A stretch of DNA of 64,000 nucleotides from Chaunax sp. Z400 (taxonomy: Eukaryota; Chordata; Actinopteri; Lophiiformes; Chaunacidae): positions 7,124,094 to 7,188,093 of the forward strand of contig CM075184.1 in NCBI GenBank assembly GCA_037577475.1, read 5' to 3'. The notes beneath the pieces were generated by a model. It ran no database searches. It was given only the letters and a program-made list of their open reading frames with translations, and was not told where the DNA came from. Every line of letters starts with the position of its first letter. Position 1 is the stretch's first letter. The translations under genes were made by a program, and so were the position numbers. Of this stretch, positions 12,801 to 22,818 are shown piece by piece.

Positions 12801-15800
12801 TGCATCCTGGGAATGACATTCGGACCTAGGACCGTATCTCGGTAACGGATAGCTGTCAGTGTACCATGGATGTGGACAAGGTCTGACCACCATCCATTAG
12901 CAATGACTCCCCACATCATGACATCACCACCAAAACGGTCCACTTCCTGGATGTATGCTGCAGGATAGCGTTCCCCATGGCGACGATACAAACGCCTACA
13001 ACCATCAGCTCTGTACAAGTTAAATCTGGACTTGTTACTAAATGTGATCTGCCTCCACTGTGCAATGAGCCATAACATCTGTAACATCTGTGCTACACGT
13101 GTCTGCAGAGTTCCACCATCAGCATCCCAACTGTCTGGTCACCTCAGTTTTGTGGAAGCTGTGACATCATCAGTTGTTTCAGTAGGACATTAATTAGACC
13201 CAGGATTTTATTGCCTTGGCCAGGTCTTTTCAATCAAGCACAAAAAAATCTCACCAACATCATTGTTTACTCTGAAATGCACCAATGACTGTTATTTCTA
13301 TGTTATGACTAAATGATGGTTATTCGTGATTTAACATGTTTTGGCTTAGAGTATTTAAAAAAGTCATTTCTATGTATCACATGATTGTTTGTTTCAGTAG
13401 ATTAGGGCTACTGAAAGGAAAATATTGGATCTTAAAAATATGTGTTTTTAAAGTTGCTCAGTATATGTGTTGTGTGTTTGGATAAGCCTATTAGTGTGTG
13501 TGCACTAAATGTTTGAGTGCACACACCCCACTACCCATCTCTGGGGTTAGTGGGGGTCGTGAGTCTCTGACACCGTTATTTTGTGGAACCCCTGACCTAA
13601 AACATGTCTGCTTCATGCAGCACAAAAGGTGAGCACCAAGCAACATCTTCAGGTGACTCATTAGAGAACCAGACCAAAACAAATTGTATGTGCACCCCTG
13701 ATTATAATGTCTCTTGTGTTAAGGGTGTAGGTGTGGTCACACACTTTCTTTCTTAAGATAGTAAGAATCTTACTCTGGTCAGGTCTCATCTGGCCTGAGG
13801 GGCGGTGGATGGGGGTGCCGGAAACAACCACTGATGATGCTCTACCATGGTATCCCACTGGAAGCCTCAACCTTACATTCAAAAGAGACCCAACAAATCC
13901 CCCATGAGCAAGCACTCAGCAACAGTGGCAACTGCATGTTAACAAGCAGAAACCTCAAGCAGATCTTTGTTATGTGACTTAAGCTTGATGCAGGGACGCT
14001 TCCAGAGTGTTTAAAAACATACATTCTGTGGACCAAATCACTGACAGAAAGCTTGCAGTGTCACTCAGTCAGCCTTTTCTTAATTCTATCAACAGCTAGT
14101 GTTTACAGCTGGTTTGATTTATAATGTACCAATTTGGCATCAGGGCATTCTCTTTCCCTCGGAACATGGTGCCAACGTTGGTGGCATGATCTCTGGAGGA
14201 GTAGAAGTCGGTGTAATCACCTGTGAAAAGCAGAGAAGAGGAAAAGGCTGAAACATTCACATCTGTAGTCTACATCTTTTATTGGTCTGTCAACACAAAC
14301 CTGACCAACTCTGCCACATCCTGCCTCACTGAAATGTAATATATTGTTCAGCATTGCTCTTCAAAAAAAACAAAAAAAAAGCGGTATCGTCTCTGACCTT
14401 TATAAATATATTACAGTCATCATATAAACCTCTGCCACCTAATATACTGTGGAAGTAAGATTCTAATGTTTCTACAGATTTGGATTGGCACAGCATATGG
14501 ACAAATTTATCGCCGTTATCCAGAAATCCCAAACATTTATTCATAGGTCTTATCTAACAACTTGAAGACGACAACAAATGAAAAGAGATCATCCCTACTG
14601 TGACTTTTGTTCAGACAATACTGTTGGCACTTCTCTTCACATGGTCTGGCAGTGCCCGGGGGTTAAAGGATTTTGGGAAAATTTATCCAGTATCATACCA
14701 AATATCATCGGGATCATCCCTCACTCATAAGTCTATTACTTAACAACACTTCCTCCTTGAAACTGACTGTAAATGAAAGGACCTTTTTGCTAGCTGGTCT
14801 CACAGCTGCCAGAAGGATAGTAGCGTGTCGCCAGAAACCACCACATGGACTTTCAGTCAGGGAATCGCTTTCTGTGTACAAACATATTCCTGTCACAACT
14901 GGAGCTTTTCTTCTGCGAACATTACTAGCTGGACAAAACTGCTGGAAAAAAATGAATGCCCTACTGTAACATCTGTGGTTAGCTGTTTTTCAAATGTCCT
15001 CTTCTATTTTCTTTCTCTATTTACAAATTTAGCTGTATTTTCATGAATTTATTTCTATTCTTTCATACATATCTTGATTACATTTCCAGTTCATTTCTAA
15101 TGTCTGCATAGATGATCGTGGATGATGGAGAGAACTGACAAATGTAGGATTCTTCAGGCTTGGCGAAGGTAAGCCCTCAACTTATTGCCATTCTAGTTAT
15201 TATTTCTGTACTGTTTAGAAAGACTTTAAATAGGTTGGATTGTCATCTAAAATTGTCAAAGTGAACAGGGATTATGAAAACATTAGGGTACAGTGTCTCC
15301 TGTCACAGTAGAAATGACACTCCTGGTGGATGCTGACATGAACATAAATGGACATGTACAGTCTCTGGATGAGAAAAGGTAAAGCAAGTCTTGAGATGGA
15401 AAGTTCCATTAACTCAAGCAAATGCATAGTTCAGGAGCATCAGTTTGGAGCTGATGCATAGAGAGAGGTCACATGTGGTCTGGACGGCCCTTTGATAAAA
15501 CAAACAGCTCTGACAACAGGAGGTGTTCATCTCCCCAGACTCACCAATGTCTGCAGGTAGGTGCATGGTGGCGGCATCCTGATGAACAAATGCTCTGCAA
15601 AGACAAGGACAAAGAAGACAAAAACCTCTGATGACATAAGCTGTCTCAAGAAAAGAACTACATTCAGTCCGTCAGGATCGGCAGTTCTCCCTCTCCTCCC
15701 TCATGTTTTCTCTCTTATCCCTTTCCCTATTGTTCCTGTCTGTCTCTCCCCCATCTGTGACCTTGCAGTGTTTCTAGGGCTTGACTACCTGACCTGCTCA

Positions 15801-18800
15801 CTCAGCTCGTCCCTGTCTCCTCCTCTCCTGATCACCTGACTCTAATCATCTCATCATCCACCTGGTCTCCACAATACACAAGGCCTGCCTCTTCACTCAG
15901 TATTCGTCGAATCGTCCGTTGTACACGGTGGTAACGAAGTGACTCCTGCTCTAGTTTGGCTGCTAGTTTGTATTTCTTGCATAATTGATCCTGATCCTAT
16001 TTCTTCTGCCGCTGATCCTCTCATCAGCCACCAGGACATTTCAAGGACTATTACAATGACTTACATGGCTCAGAAAACTAAAAGAAACTGCCTTTAAAAT
16101 TAAGTGACATAGCAACATGGACGATTTTATAGATCGGCAAAATCCAAAATTATTATTTCATGTCTCTAGTACTACTACTACTACTACTACTAATATTAAA
16201 TGTATTTATATAGCACCTTTCAAAAACAACAACAAACAAAACAATAAAACATAATGAAATCATTTAACTTTATATAAAATAACTTTATATAATAAACAAA
16301 AACAAATACCATCAGTTACAAAAAAAAGCAATACACTAAAAGTGAGTTTTAAGTAGAGGAGGAAAAGGAGGATACTGAGTGTGCCCTCCTGAGACCTCCA
16401 GGCAGGGAATTCAACAGCTAAGGGGGCTCCCATCGATCACACCAGCGCACTGGGGAAAACGGACCTCCTGAAGTTCATCTCCTTTGGGCAATTTAATGTA
16501 AATAGACATAAGGACATGGCACACGGCCAAATTCTCGGACAATTGAGCAAACGGATGACTTTGCAATGCCAAAGAAGCTAGACAGTGTGAAGTAACACGC
16601 ACCTGTTGCCAGCCAGTACAACCCAATACCACCCAACTGCTACGTGCTTTTCAGGGAGACAGGTTATGTTTGATCAGGATATGTCCTTTAACTCCCATAT
16701 TAAACACATTTCTAGGACTGCCTTCTTTCACTTGCGTTATATATCAAAAATCATTCTGTCTCAAAAAGATGTATAGAAATTAATCCATGCATTTGTTACT
16801 TCCAGGCTGGACAATTGTAATTCCCTATTATCAGGCTGTCCCAACAAGTCTCTAAAGACTCTCCAGCTGATCCAGAATGCTGACTGCACGTGTTCTGACC
16901 AGAACTAGTATCAGAGATCACATCCCTCCTGTATCAGGACCACCGTCATGAAACCGGTGAACTTCATTCGGGCACAGGGCCTGAATCGCCATCAGTTCCA
17001 ACTATTTTTGAGGGAGGTGGGCACGTAACATGGAGATGTGCCGTACCATACGGAAGTACGGTGGCTGAGTAGGAGCGCCGTCCTCAAGCGATTTTTTGAG
17101 CTTCCGGAAGAAATGGCTCTTTTCATGCAAAGTAAAGGAAAACCCTTCCCAGAACTGTCAGATCCAAACTGGCTGTGTGATTTAGACATGTTGTGTGACA
17201 TATTGGATCATTAATCAAGTTAGTACTACAACCAATAATAATCAAATGCAGAGGCAATTATGTAACATGATAAAGAGTATACATTTATATAGTCTTACAG
17301 TTACAACCGGCTCTTTGAGGGCAACCATAAAGCTGATGTGGCCCAGGATGAAATTGAGTGTGACACCCCTGGCGTTTAGGGGCGTATACACACACACTTG
17401 TTTATCTACAAATGTTACACAGACTGACCTGCTCCGAAGGCTGGCATCATCTCTCAGTGTGCTCTCTGTGGCTGAAAGCAATAACTGCAAGGTCCTCCTG
17501 GTCTCCCTCCAGGCCTCATAACCAAGAGCCATGAAAGCATTCAGTGTGGGCTGAGAGGGAGACACAGATAGCAATTAAAATATGATGCATAAAGCAGCCC
17601 AATCAAGTAATAGTCTAGACCAAAAAAACATGATCTTAAAACTCTTCTGCAAAAGGAAAGAGGTTGCTGTTGATTTGAGACATGTGGAAATACAGTATGT
17701 TTAAATCTTATGTTTACTCAGGTTTGCTTTGTTATATGTTGAATTTGGTTAGAGGATCCAATATGTATGTATGCGTGTGTGTGTGTGTGCGCACACCGCT
17801 TTCGACGGTGGACATGGATGAGCATGGACACCCTGACTGGAGGTACTACTCAGCCATGTTAAGATTCAAGAGGTACTGCTGAAGCTACTGCAACCTCAAC
17901 AGAGCTCTCAAGTTCCTCTCATGGTTGTGTGTGATGCAACTTCTAGGTAGCAGGTAAACACAGTGAAATGCAAAGATCGGATCTTGTTGATCTCGTCTAG
18001 AAGAACATGTATGTTCAAAGCTTGGGCAAAAACATCTTTATGAATCAATTTGGGATCTTGATGTTTTGGAGACTTGGATTATGGACAGCGAGCTGTATGT
18101 TGTCATTTTATGTTTGCCTCCTCTTGTTTTTTTTTATGTTTTAAAACAAGTCAGCATCATCACTTGTTTAGGAGAATGTTACAATGCTGTTTTGTTGTGA
18201 TGCTCCAGAATTTTTTTGTGAACTAAGAAACTAAATATAACTTTTGACATGGGGATCAGTAGATGATAATTTTTATGTTTTAGGTCAACTGTTCTTTTTG
18301 TAAAGAATTATATTCTAATGTTGCACAAAACATCAGATGCATGTCTGACTAAAAAGGTAAACTGAACTGTGGTGCCTCTTCCCTGATAACTTTTAGTGAT
18401 TAAACGTACCTGGTCAAAGACATCCTGATGTTTGGACATCACAGGCCCTTGAAACAAAGACTTTATTACACTGAGGTCCAGTATCTGCTCTCCAATGGCA
18501 ACACCAATGCGATGTTTGACCTGGAGGAATAAACACATGTAGTCTGATATAAGCGTGTGATCTGCAGGTCACCTCCACTACCTGCATTTGTCAGGTGGCT
18601 CTAAACATGGTATTTCAAGTTTTAAATGAGACATTTGAAGTAGAGGAAATACTTATTTATAGCAAATACTATACACAAAAATGTTGTTTTGCATTTGCAA
18701 TTAGACAATCCCTTTAGTAATTTTCAATTTGTTGCATTCTATTCATGTTAGTTTAGGTGGGAGGTTTGCACAGACATAGTATTTCATGATTTCCTGATGA

Positions 18801-19590
18801 CAGTGTTAAAGTCCCTCCATACACCTCAGCAAACTATGATTGTGACTAGGAACAGAAAGTCCAAATAGAGATCATTTTTCCTCTTAAAGCCATTTATGCT
18901 GTACGTTAAACACGGATACGGAGACGGACAGGGTCCTCCGTACGTCTTCTGCGTTCATTCCGTACGTAATCCGACACACGAGACGGACGAAACGGAGCAA
19001 TACCACCGGAAATGGATGATGGCGCTGTAGCTACAATTCAAGCAGGACACAACAAATATGTACAGAAACAACGAAGAAGAAAAAAGTGAAGCAAGTGTAA
19101 AAACTCTCCGTCCTCAAGTCTGAATGGACTTCATGGCCACACAGACCGCCGAGATCATTACCTTCGCTTTGGACGCTTTGTATTTACTAGGTACTTTATC
19201 ACAACCTCCTCCGGCCGTCGCCATATTTGTTGTTGTCGAAACATTTGAAACGTCAAGCCCCACTTCGGTTGTATCGTTGTCGACGTAGAGGACGTACGGA
19301 AATATGTACGAGTCGACGGATAGAGCGTCTATGTACGGTATCCATTGACGTACGTAGATGGAGCATAAATAGGTCTTTAGACCAAATCTTTGTAAAGGCT
19401 TTATTTTTAAAATCATGACCAGAGTCCTCAATACGTCTGACTGACAGCACTCCACTGCAATGAAAAACTGTGTTTGCAAACCCAAAAGAAAAAAGCAAAC
19501 TGCACTTACATTATCAGGTGTGGAAAAAATTCCATAAGGAAGGTTGTGGATAGAGAAATCAGACACTGCATCTACTTCTATGAAAGACAT
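2836..19590 (-). CDS. fah: Fumarylacetoacetase, complete, 14 coding exons
   Basis: FAH hydrolyses fumarylacetoacetate to fumarate and acetoacetate, the last step of tyrosine catabolism in the cytosol. Coding exons, in transcript order on the minus strand: 19590-19510, 18520-18410, 17550-17429, 15594-15545, 14220-14130, 13871-13774, 12093-12041, 11868-11769, 10219-10089, 9370-9295, 8792-8746, 7697-7596, 5248-5131, 2912-2836. All introns are GT-AG, phases agree at every junction, and the sum is 1257 nt, giving 418 residues (human 419). Family residues sit at the human positions: metal ligands D126, E199, E201 and D233; catalytic H133 and E364; Y128; and R341. Landmarks are MSFIEVDAVSDFSIHNLPYG (1-20), YTDFYSSRDHATNVG (124-138), LPVGYHGRASS (155-165), MNDWSARDIQ (231-240) and GYCQGDGYRVGFG (394-406). 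Exon 6 has a weak, purine-interrupted acceptor (ATGTAAG). No disabling change is seen. The gene is divergent to mthfs, and its introns carry several transposons. Confidence 0.97.
3230..3420 (-). mobile_element. Tc1/mariner transposase relic in fah intron 13
   Basis: On the minus strand a short frame reads VLWSDESTFEIV at about 3280-3323. This resembles the second-Asp region of Tc1-family DDE transposases. Stops and frame breaks lie on both sides and no inverted ends were found, so this is a small dead fragment. The family assignment rests on that one motif. Confidence 0.45.
3740..4870. repeat. Dispersed GC-rich repeat with decayed tandem structure (fah intron 13)
   Basis: GC content rises sharply against the surrounding AT-rich intron. 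Between about 4040 and 4450 there are imperfect tandem units of roughly 45-50 bp, built around phrases such as GGAACAGGTGTC, CACCAATGGAGAA and GGCGACAAAGGTGGA. Several overlapping frames stay open on both strands (for example 3825-4208 minus, 4132-4485 plus), as expected for GC-rich tandem repeats and not for a conserved protein. The flanks (GGAGGGCCCAAATGCAGAC, GGAGCTGGAGCTGGC) look like an interspersed teleost repeat. I could not assign a class. Confidence 0.45.
6141..6182. repeat. (TAA)n microsatellite
   Basis: About 13 uninterrupted AAT/TAA triplets in fah intron 12. A short (AAAT)n tract follows near 6281-6300. Confidence 0.95.
6834..6893. repeat. (TG)n microsatellite
   Basis: TG dinucleotide tract with two TC interruptions in fah intron 12. 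The Thr/His-rich minus-strand open frame across it (6695-6925) is an artefact of the dinucleotide repeat. Confidence 0.95.
8095..8370 (+). mobile_element. SINE-like/retroposon tail, common teleost family
   Basis: This contains the widespread fish phrases TTTGCATGTTCTCCCTGTG, CTTCCTCCCACAGTCCAAAA and CTCTAAATTGCCCGTAGGTG, and ends in a short GGATGGAT tail at about 8360-8370. A second copy at 28618-28800 keeps a tRNA-like head, so the family looks like a tRNA-derived SINE with a LINE-related 3' tail. It lies in fah intron 11. Confidence 0.6.
10815..11180. repeat. Fold-back (long inverted repeat) element in fah intron 8
   Basis: The left arm (about 10815-10965) and the reverse complement of the right arm (about 11010-11180) align with roughly 80% identity by eye. 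Shared landmarks include TTTGTTTAACCAGAAAC, CTGTTTCATT versus CCGTTTCATT, AAAATGCTCATT and ATCTTC-TTCA-ACTCAA. The spacer is under 50 bp, so the RNA could form a long imperfect hairpin. Weaker similarity may extend outward. The origin may be two inverted MITE copies or a fold-back transposon. Confidence 0.75.
11222..11265. repeat. Perfect 20-bp inverted repeat (hairpin)
   Basis: The left arm 11222-11241 (GACCATCTGCATGTACCATC) is the exact reverse complement of 11246-11265, with a 4-nt loop CGCA. It sits 40 bp outside the right arm of the fold-back element. It could be a cruciform, a small-RNA hairpin or a snap-back replication scar. No function can be claimed. Confidence 0.9.
12393..13700. 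mobile_element. Non-autonomous hAT-like element with 8-bp target duplication
   Basis: The left end begins CAGGGGTGCGCATG and the right end finishes with its inverted counterpart TGTGCACCCCTG. Exactly 8 bp, ATTATAAT, flank both ends (12385-12392 and 13701-13708), as expected for hAT insertion. The uninserted site would be the 14-bp palindrome GACATTATAATGTC, which fits hAT target preference. No hAT transposase frame remains, and much of the interior is a Tc1 fragment (12595-13463). The element lies in fah intron 6, with its end 74 bp from exon 6. Confidence 0.8.
12595..13463 (-). pseudogene. Tc1-like transposase fragment nested in the hAT element
   Basis: The minus strand from 13087 reads a Tc1 transposase segment including FSNKSRFNLYRADG, GGDVMMWGV, GTLTAIRYRDTVLGP and TFMHDNARTHVAHVCQE, containing the second catalytic Asp region. 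A frame break follows near 12734-12819 (LNPIEHLWDVLDHQVRRR). The upstream end retains a decayed terminal repeat (TTGCTCAGTATA near 13454-13465). The 3' part present in the copy at 59940-61392 is missing. It is the same family as 27747-27986, 35443-35782 and 59940-61392. Confidence 0.85.
16650..16940 (+). pseudogene. LINE reverse transcriptase C-terminal fragment (L2/Rex1-like)
   Basis: The plus strand encodes pieces such as FNSHIKHISRTAFFHLRYIS and HAFVTSRLDNCNSLLSGCPN, with stops and frame breaks between them. These phrases belong to the post-catalytic part of fish L2/CR1-group reverse transcriptases. It is truncated at both ends and lies in fah intron 3, directly joined to the hAT-type fragment that follows. 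Confidence 0.75.
16945..17214 (+). pseudogene. hAT-type transposase-derived fragment (GTF2IRD2/ZBED-like)
   Basis: One frame reads VMKPVNFIRAQGLNRHQFQL, a single TAA stop near 17026, then HTEVRWLSRSAVLKRFFELP and KGKPFPELSDPNWLCDLDML before a terminal stop. The HTEVRWLSRG-like phrase is characteristic of hAT transposases and of domesticated GTF2IRD2/ZBED/FAM200 proteins. Only about 90 codons remain, and no splice sites frame it as an exon of fah. Confidence 0.75.
18130..18310. repeat. Copy of a short interspersed teleost repeat ('rep-A')
   Basis: The phrases GGAGAATGTTACAATGCTGT and GTGAACTAAGAAACT recur in this or the inverse orientation at 20365-20530, 46850-47130, 47640-47840, 56735-56930 and 57370-57680 (for example GGAGAATCCTGCAATGCTGT at about 47700). 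Most copies contain part of GGAATAGTTCNCCC...GTCCACAAAACATTTCTGGAG. No ORF is present. The label rep-A is mine. Confidence 0.6.
18885..19385. mobile_element. CpG-rich MITE-like element in fah intron 1 (Harbinger-like?)
   Basis: The left end TTAAAGCCATTTATGCTGTA and the reverse complement of the right end, CTAAAGACCTATTTATGCTC, form an imperfect inverted repeat. The interior is strikingly rich in CGTACG, TCCGTACG and ACGTACGTAG motifs compared with the AT-rich intron. There is no clear transposase. The class is uncertain; the compact inverted ends suggest a PIF/Harbinger-type MITE, but the target duplication is not clean. Confidence 0.5.
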
Positions 19591-20026
19591 CTTCTCTTGG
19601 TAGTGGTGTTTCACTAAACCTTACTGGGTTACTGACTGACTGTGCAGCAGCAAGCATTTCCAGATGTGTGAGTTTGGACAGACCTGCCTCCCACTGCACA
19701 GCCAATCACATGCTGCCCGTAGTATCCACCCTCATCCAGAACCCTGAGAGTTAATGCAAAGCAGCCTGGTGCATGACTAAGCAAAATTATAGACTGGGTA
19801 ATGATTAACCTCAATTGTCATTAGGAAAAGTTAGAAAAGAAGGCAGATTCTAAAATGCATCATGTAATAGCTGTTTATTGAGGGAAGAACATAATTTAAA
19901 ACAATAAAGGGATTATGGAGCATTGCAAAAGTTTAAGGGAAGCAGAAATTTAAACATGGTGTTATGACATTATAAAGGAGTAATATTAAGGTAAATACTA
20001 AAGTATTTTTTAAAACATTCGATGAA

Positions 20027-20167
20027 GCAAAAACTCCAGCAACACTTGCAGTATTGCAGCCAAGATGCCATCAGGATTGTGTAACGACCAAGGGATTAAA
20101 TCAGATAGTCCTAGGAATAACTAACTAACTAATTTCCTAATACTGCAAGTGTTGCTGGAGTTTTTGC
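20027..20167. repeat. Short element with perfect 29-bp inverted ends
   Basis: Bases 20027-20055 (GCAAAAACTCCAGCAACACT...) and 20139-20167 are exact reverse complements over 29 bp, with an 83-bp spacer. It is about 440 bp upstream of the fah start codon, between the two divergent genes. It resembles a minimal MITE. The flanks show no clear target duplication. Confidence 0.8.
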
Positions 20168-20364
20168 CTTTTTGGACCTTTTCCCTTCTCCATGCACCTT
20201 GTAAGTAGGTGAAGTTGTGCCAGAAACCACTCTCTGTTTCTAAAACATATTTAATGGAAATGAGGAGAGCTTAATTTGAAACAATAAAATAATGATGTAG
20301 AAAGATAGCAGGAAGATGCTAAAAATCTTACTTTGTCAATAAGACATGAACAAAAGTAGTTAAT

Positions 20365-20530
20365 GCATTTAAAGGAATAGTTCCCCCAAAATAAAAAAAT
20401 AAAATTCTGTTATTAACTAGTAACTCCACTGATGGAAAGTGGAGTTTCTCTGTAGACAAAACATTTCTGAAGCTTCAATGCAAAACAGCATTGCAGCATT
20501 GTCCTAAACAACTGACTTGATTTGGAATGT
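20365..20530. repeat. rep-A copy between fah and mthfs
   Basis: Begins TTAAAGGAATAGTTCCCCC and contains ACAAAACATTTCTGAAGCTT and GCAGCATTGTCCTAAACAAC, matching the family described at 18130-18310. No coding content. Confidence 0.6.
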
Positions 20531-20724
20531 AAAAAAAAACCCGAACCAAAATCATTTGCCCATATTTGTGAGGTGAGTATTATTTTACTTTTTTTTGTTT
20601 TATTGAACGACACTCTAACAAACAAAAAAAGCAGGTCGACCATGTCTGAGTAATGCTAAGAAAAAGACACAAATGAAAAAAGGAAAACTATTAAAATTAT
20701 TACATCCACTTTTAAATTGCAAAG

Positions 20725-21870
20725 ATAAGATAAGAGATAAGATAAGATATCCCTTTATTAGTCCCACAGTGGGGAAATTTACAGTATTGCAGCAGCACAG
20801 TGTACAAAAAACACAGCAGGAGGAGGGGAAATAATATTTTAAAAAATACAATACAATAAAGGAGAGGGGGTAAAGTGTCTCAAAAATATTTCACAAAAAA
20901 AAAAATACTATTACAAAAAGTGTCACAGTATTTCAACACAAGTACTACAAATAGTTAGGTCTACTGGGAGCAGTGCTGCTTGTACAGTCTAACAGCTGCA
21001 GGAAGGAAAGACTTGCGAAAGCGCTCCTTCACGCACTTTGGGTGAAGCAACCTGTCGCTGAAGGAGCTCTCCAGTGCTGTTACTCGGTCCCGCATCGGGT
21101 GGGAGTGATTGTCCATTATGGATGACAGCTTAGTTGTCATCCTCCTTTCTCCCACCACCTCCACTGGGTCCAGTGGGCATCCCAGGACAGAGCTGGCCTT
21201 CCTTATCAGTTTGTCGAGTCTTTTCCTGTCCGACACTGAGATGCCGCTGCCCCAGCAGACCACACCATAAAAAATGGCTGATGCCACCACGGTGTCATAA
21301 AATGTCTTGAGGAGTGCTCCGCGCACTCCAAAGGACCTCAGTCTCCTGAGCAGATAGAGTCTGCTCTGGCCTTTCCTGTAAAGTGCGGTGGTATTGTCTG
21401 TCCAGTCCAGTTTATTGTTCAGGTACTTATAAGATGTCACCATCCCAATGTCTGTTCCCTGAATGTTCACCGGGTCTGGGGGGGAGTGTGTGTGCCTGCG
21501 GAAATCAACCACCAGTTCCTTGGTTTTCACTGCGTTGATCTGGAGTTGGTTCCGCTGCCACCAGTCCACAAAGTCCTGCGTCAGTCCTCTGTATTCCCTG
21601 TCGTCCCCATCTGTGATGAGACCTTCTCATGAGAAACTTCTGCAGGTGACAGGTGGGTGAGTTGTAGTGGAAGTCTGCAGTGTAGAGGGTGAAGAGGAAC
21701 GGAGCCAGGACCGTTCCCTGTGGGGCCCCCGTACTGCAGACAACCATGTCGGACACACAGTCCCGTGACCTCACATACTGTGGACGGTTGGTGAGGTAGT
21801 CCAGTATCCAGCATGTGAGGTGGTGGTCCACACTGGTGTGCTCCAGCTTGTCCTTCAGAAGCTGAGGCTA
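20725..21870 (-). pseudogene. 5'-truncated L2/CR1-type LINE with reverse transcriptase remnant
   Basis: Read on the minus strand. A first frame (to 21831) has DHHLTCWILDYLTNRPQYV and STGAPQGTVLAPFLFTLYTA (the RT palm). A second frame from 21569 has LQINAVKTKELVVDFRRHTH, YKYLNNKLDWTDNTTALY and ASAIFYGVVCWGSGISVSDR, and closes at 20961. The frames meet near 21600-21640 at a deletion that removes the expected F-x-D-D catalytic segment. The 3' end carries CCCACTGTGGGACTAATAAA and a (TTATC)n tail at about 20725-20750, typical of fish L2-group elements. Dead copy in the fah-mthfs spacer. Confidence 0.85.
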
Positions 21871-22498
21871 AATAACACAACATAAATGACACAATAAACA
21901 CCATTTAAAAATAAATTGGTCTTCAAATTTTAAATTAGGCACAGTACATTCAGGGTCTTTTTTGTACAAATTAAACCATTTTCTGCATACATTTAATTAA
22001 AACACTTAAGGAATTTACAGTACAGTCGAAATGCACTGACAAAAGCACATAAAATTAGTGAATGGTTCATAAATGTGGTTTTGTGTGTACAAGTTTTCTC
22101 GTTTCTCTTTCAGATAGAAGACTGACTCCGTACTTCTGATCTTCCAACAAAAAAATGCAACCTCTCCCATATTTAATGCTTTTCTAAATGAGATAACACT
22201 ATACAAAAGATCTATAAAATGTTGCAAAATGGAAAAAGCCCTATGGATATCTATGTGCCCTAATTCCTGATTGACCACTTGTGTTTTCATTTTATTTTAT
22301 TTATTTATTTTCTATTTCAACATTTATTTGTTACTTAACAAATTATAGACATTTTTTGCATTTATTTATTTTTTTTGTCTATTGTTGCTTTCGCTCAGTT
22401 AAATTTATGTGATTAATATGATCCTGAACATAATGTGCCTTTTTCACTGTTTGATATTTATGTTCAATAAAAAAAAATTTAAAAAATAAAACATCCGA

Positions 22499-22522
22499 AC
22501 TTCCGGCATTTTGGTGACGTCG
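22499..22522 (+). promoter_or_regulatory. mthfs: Candidate mthfs core promoter: ETS and CRE-like sites
   Basis: ACTTCCGG (22499-22506), a consensus ETS-family site in reverse orientation, is followed 8 bp later by TGACGTCG (22515-22522), a CRE-like site. They mark the switch from AT-rich flank to CpG-containing sequence, about 300 bp upstream of the mthfs ATG. Such TATA-less ETS/CRE promoters are usual for housekeeping genes. The inference rests on motif and position only. Confidence 0.5.
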
Positions 22523-22818
22523 TAGTATCCGGAGTGGTAAGTGGTAGTGTTGTTTTTAGCTCTATGGGTGGTTGTACGTACGGCGTGGAGTGGTTGTTGG
22601 TCTGTGTACTTTAACTTACTGATTCTATTGGCATTATTTTTACTGTTCGCCTGTCGTGTGTTGATATACCTGTTTAACTTATTAACTTATGAAGCAAAAG
22701 CGCTTATCGATTTCGAACTGGCAAACACGTCGCCTTACGTCACTGATGCAGAACAAACATCACCGATCTCAAAGTGCAAAGATCATTTCTTGACTCGCAG
22801 ACAGTATTCCCAGGCAGA

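Noticed and set aside
19114..19614. 166-codon minus-strand open frame read as one gene
   Set aside because: Only 19510-19590 is coding (fah exon 1). A good GTAAGT donor follows and the rest continues into intron 1.
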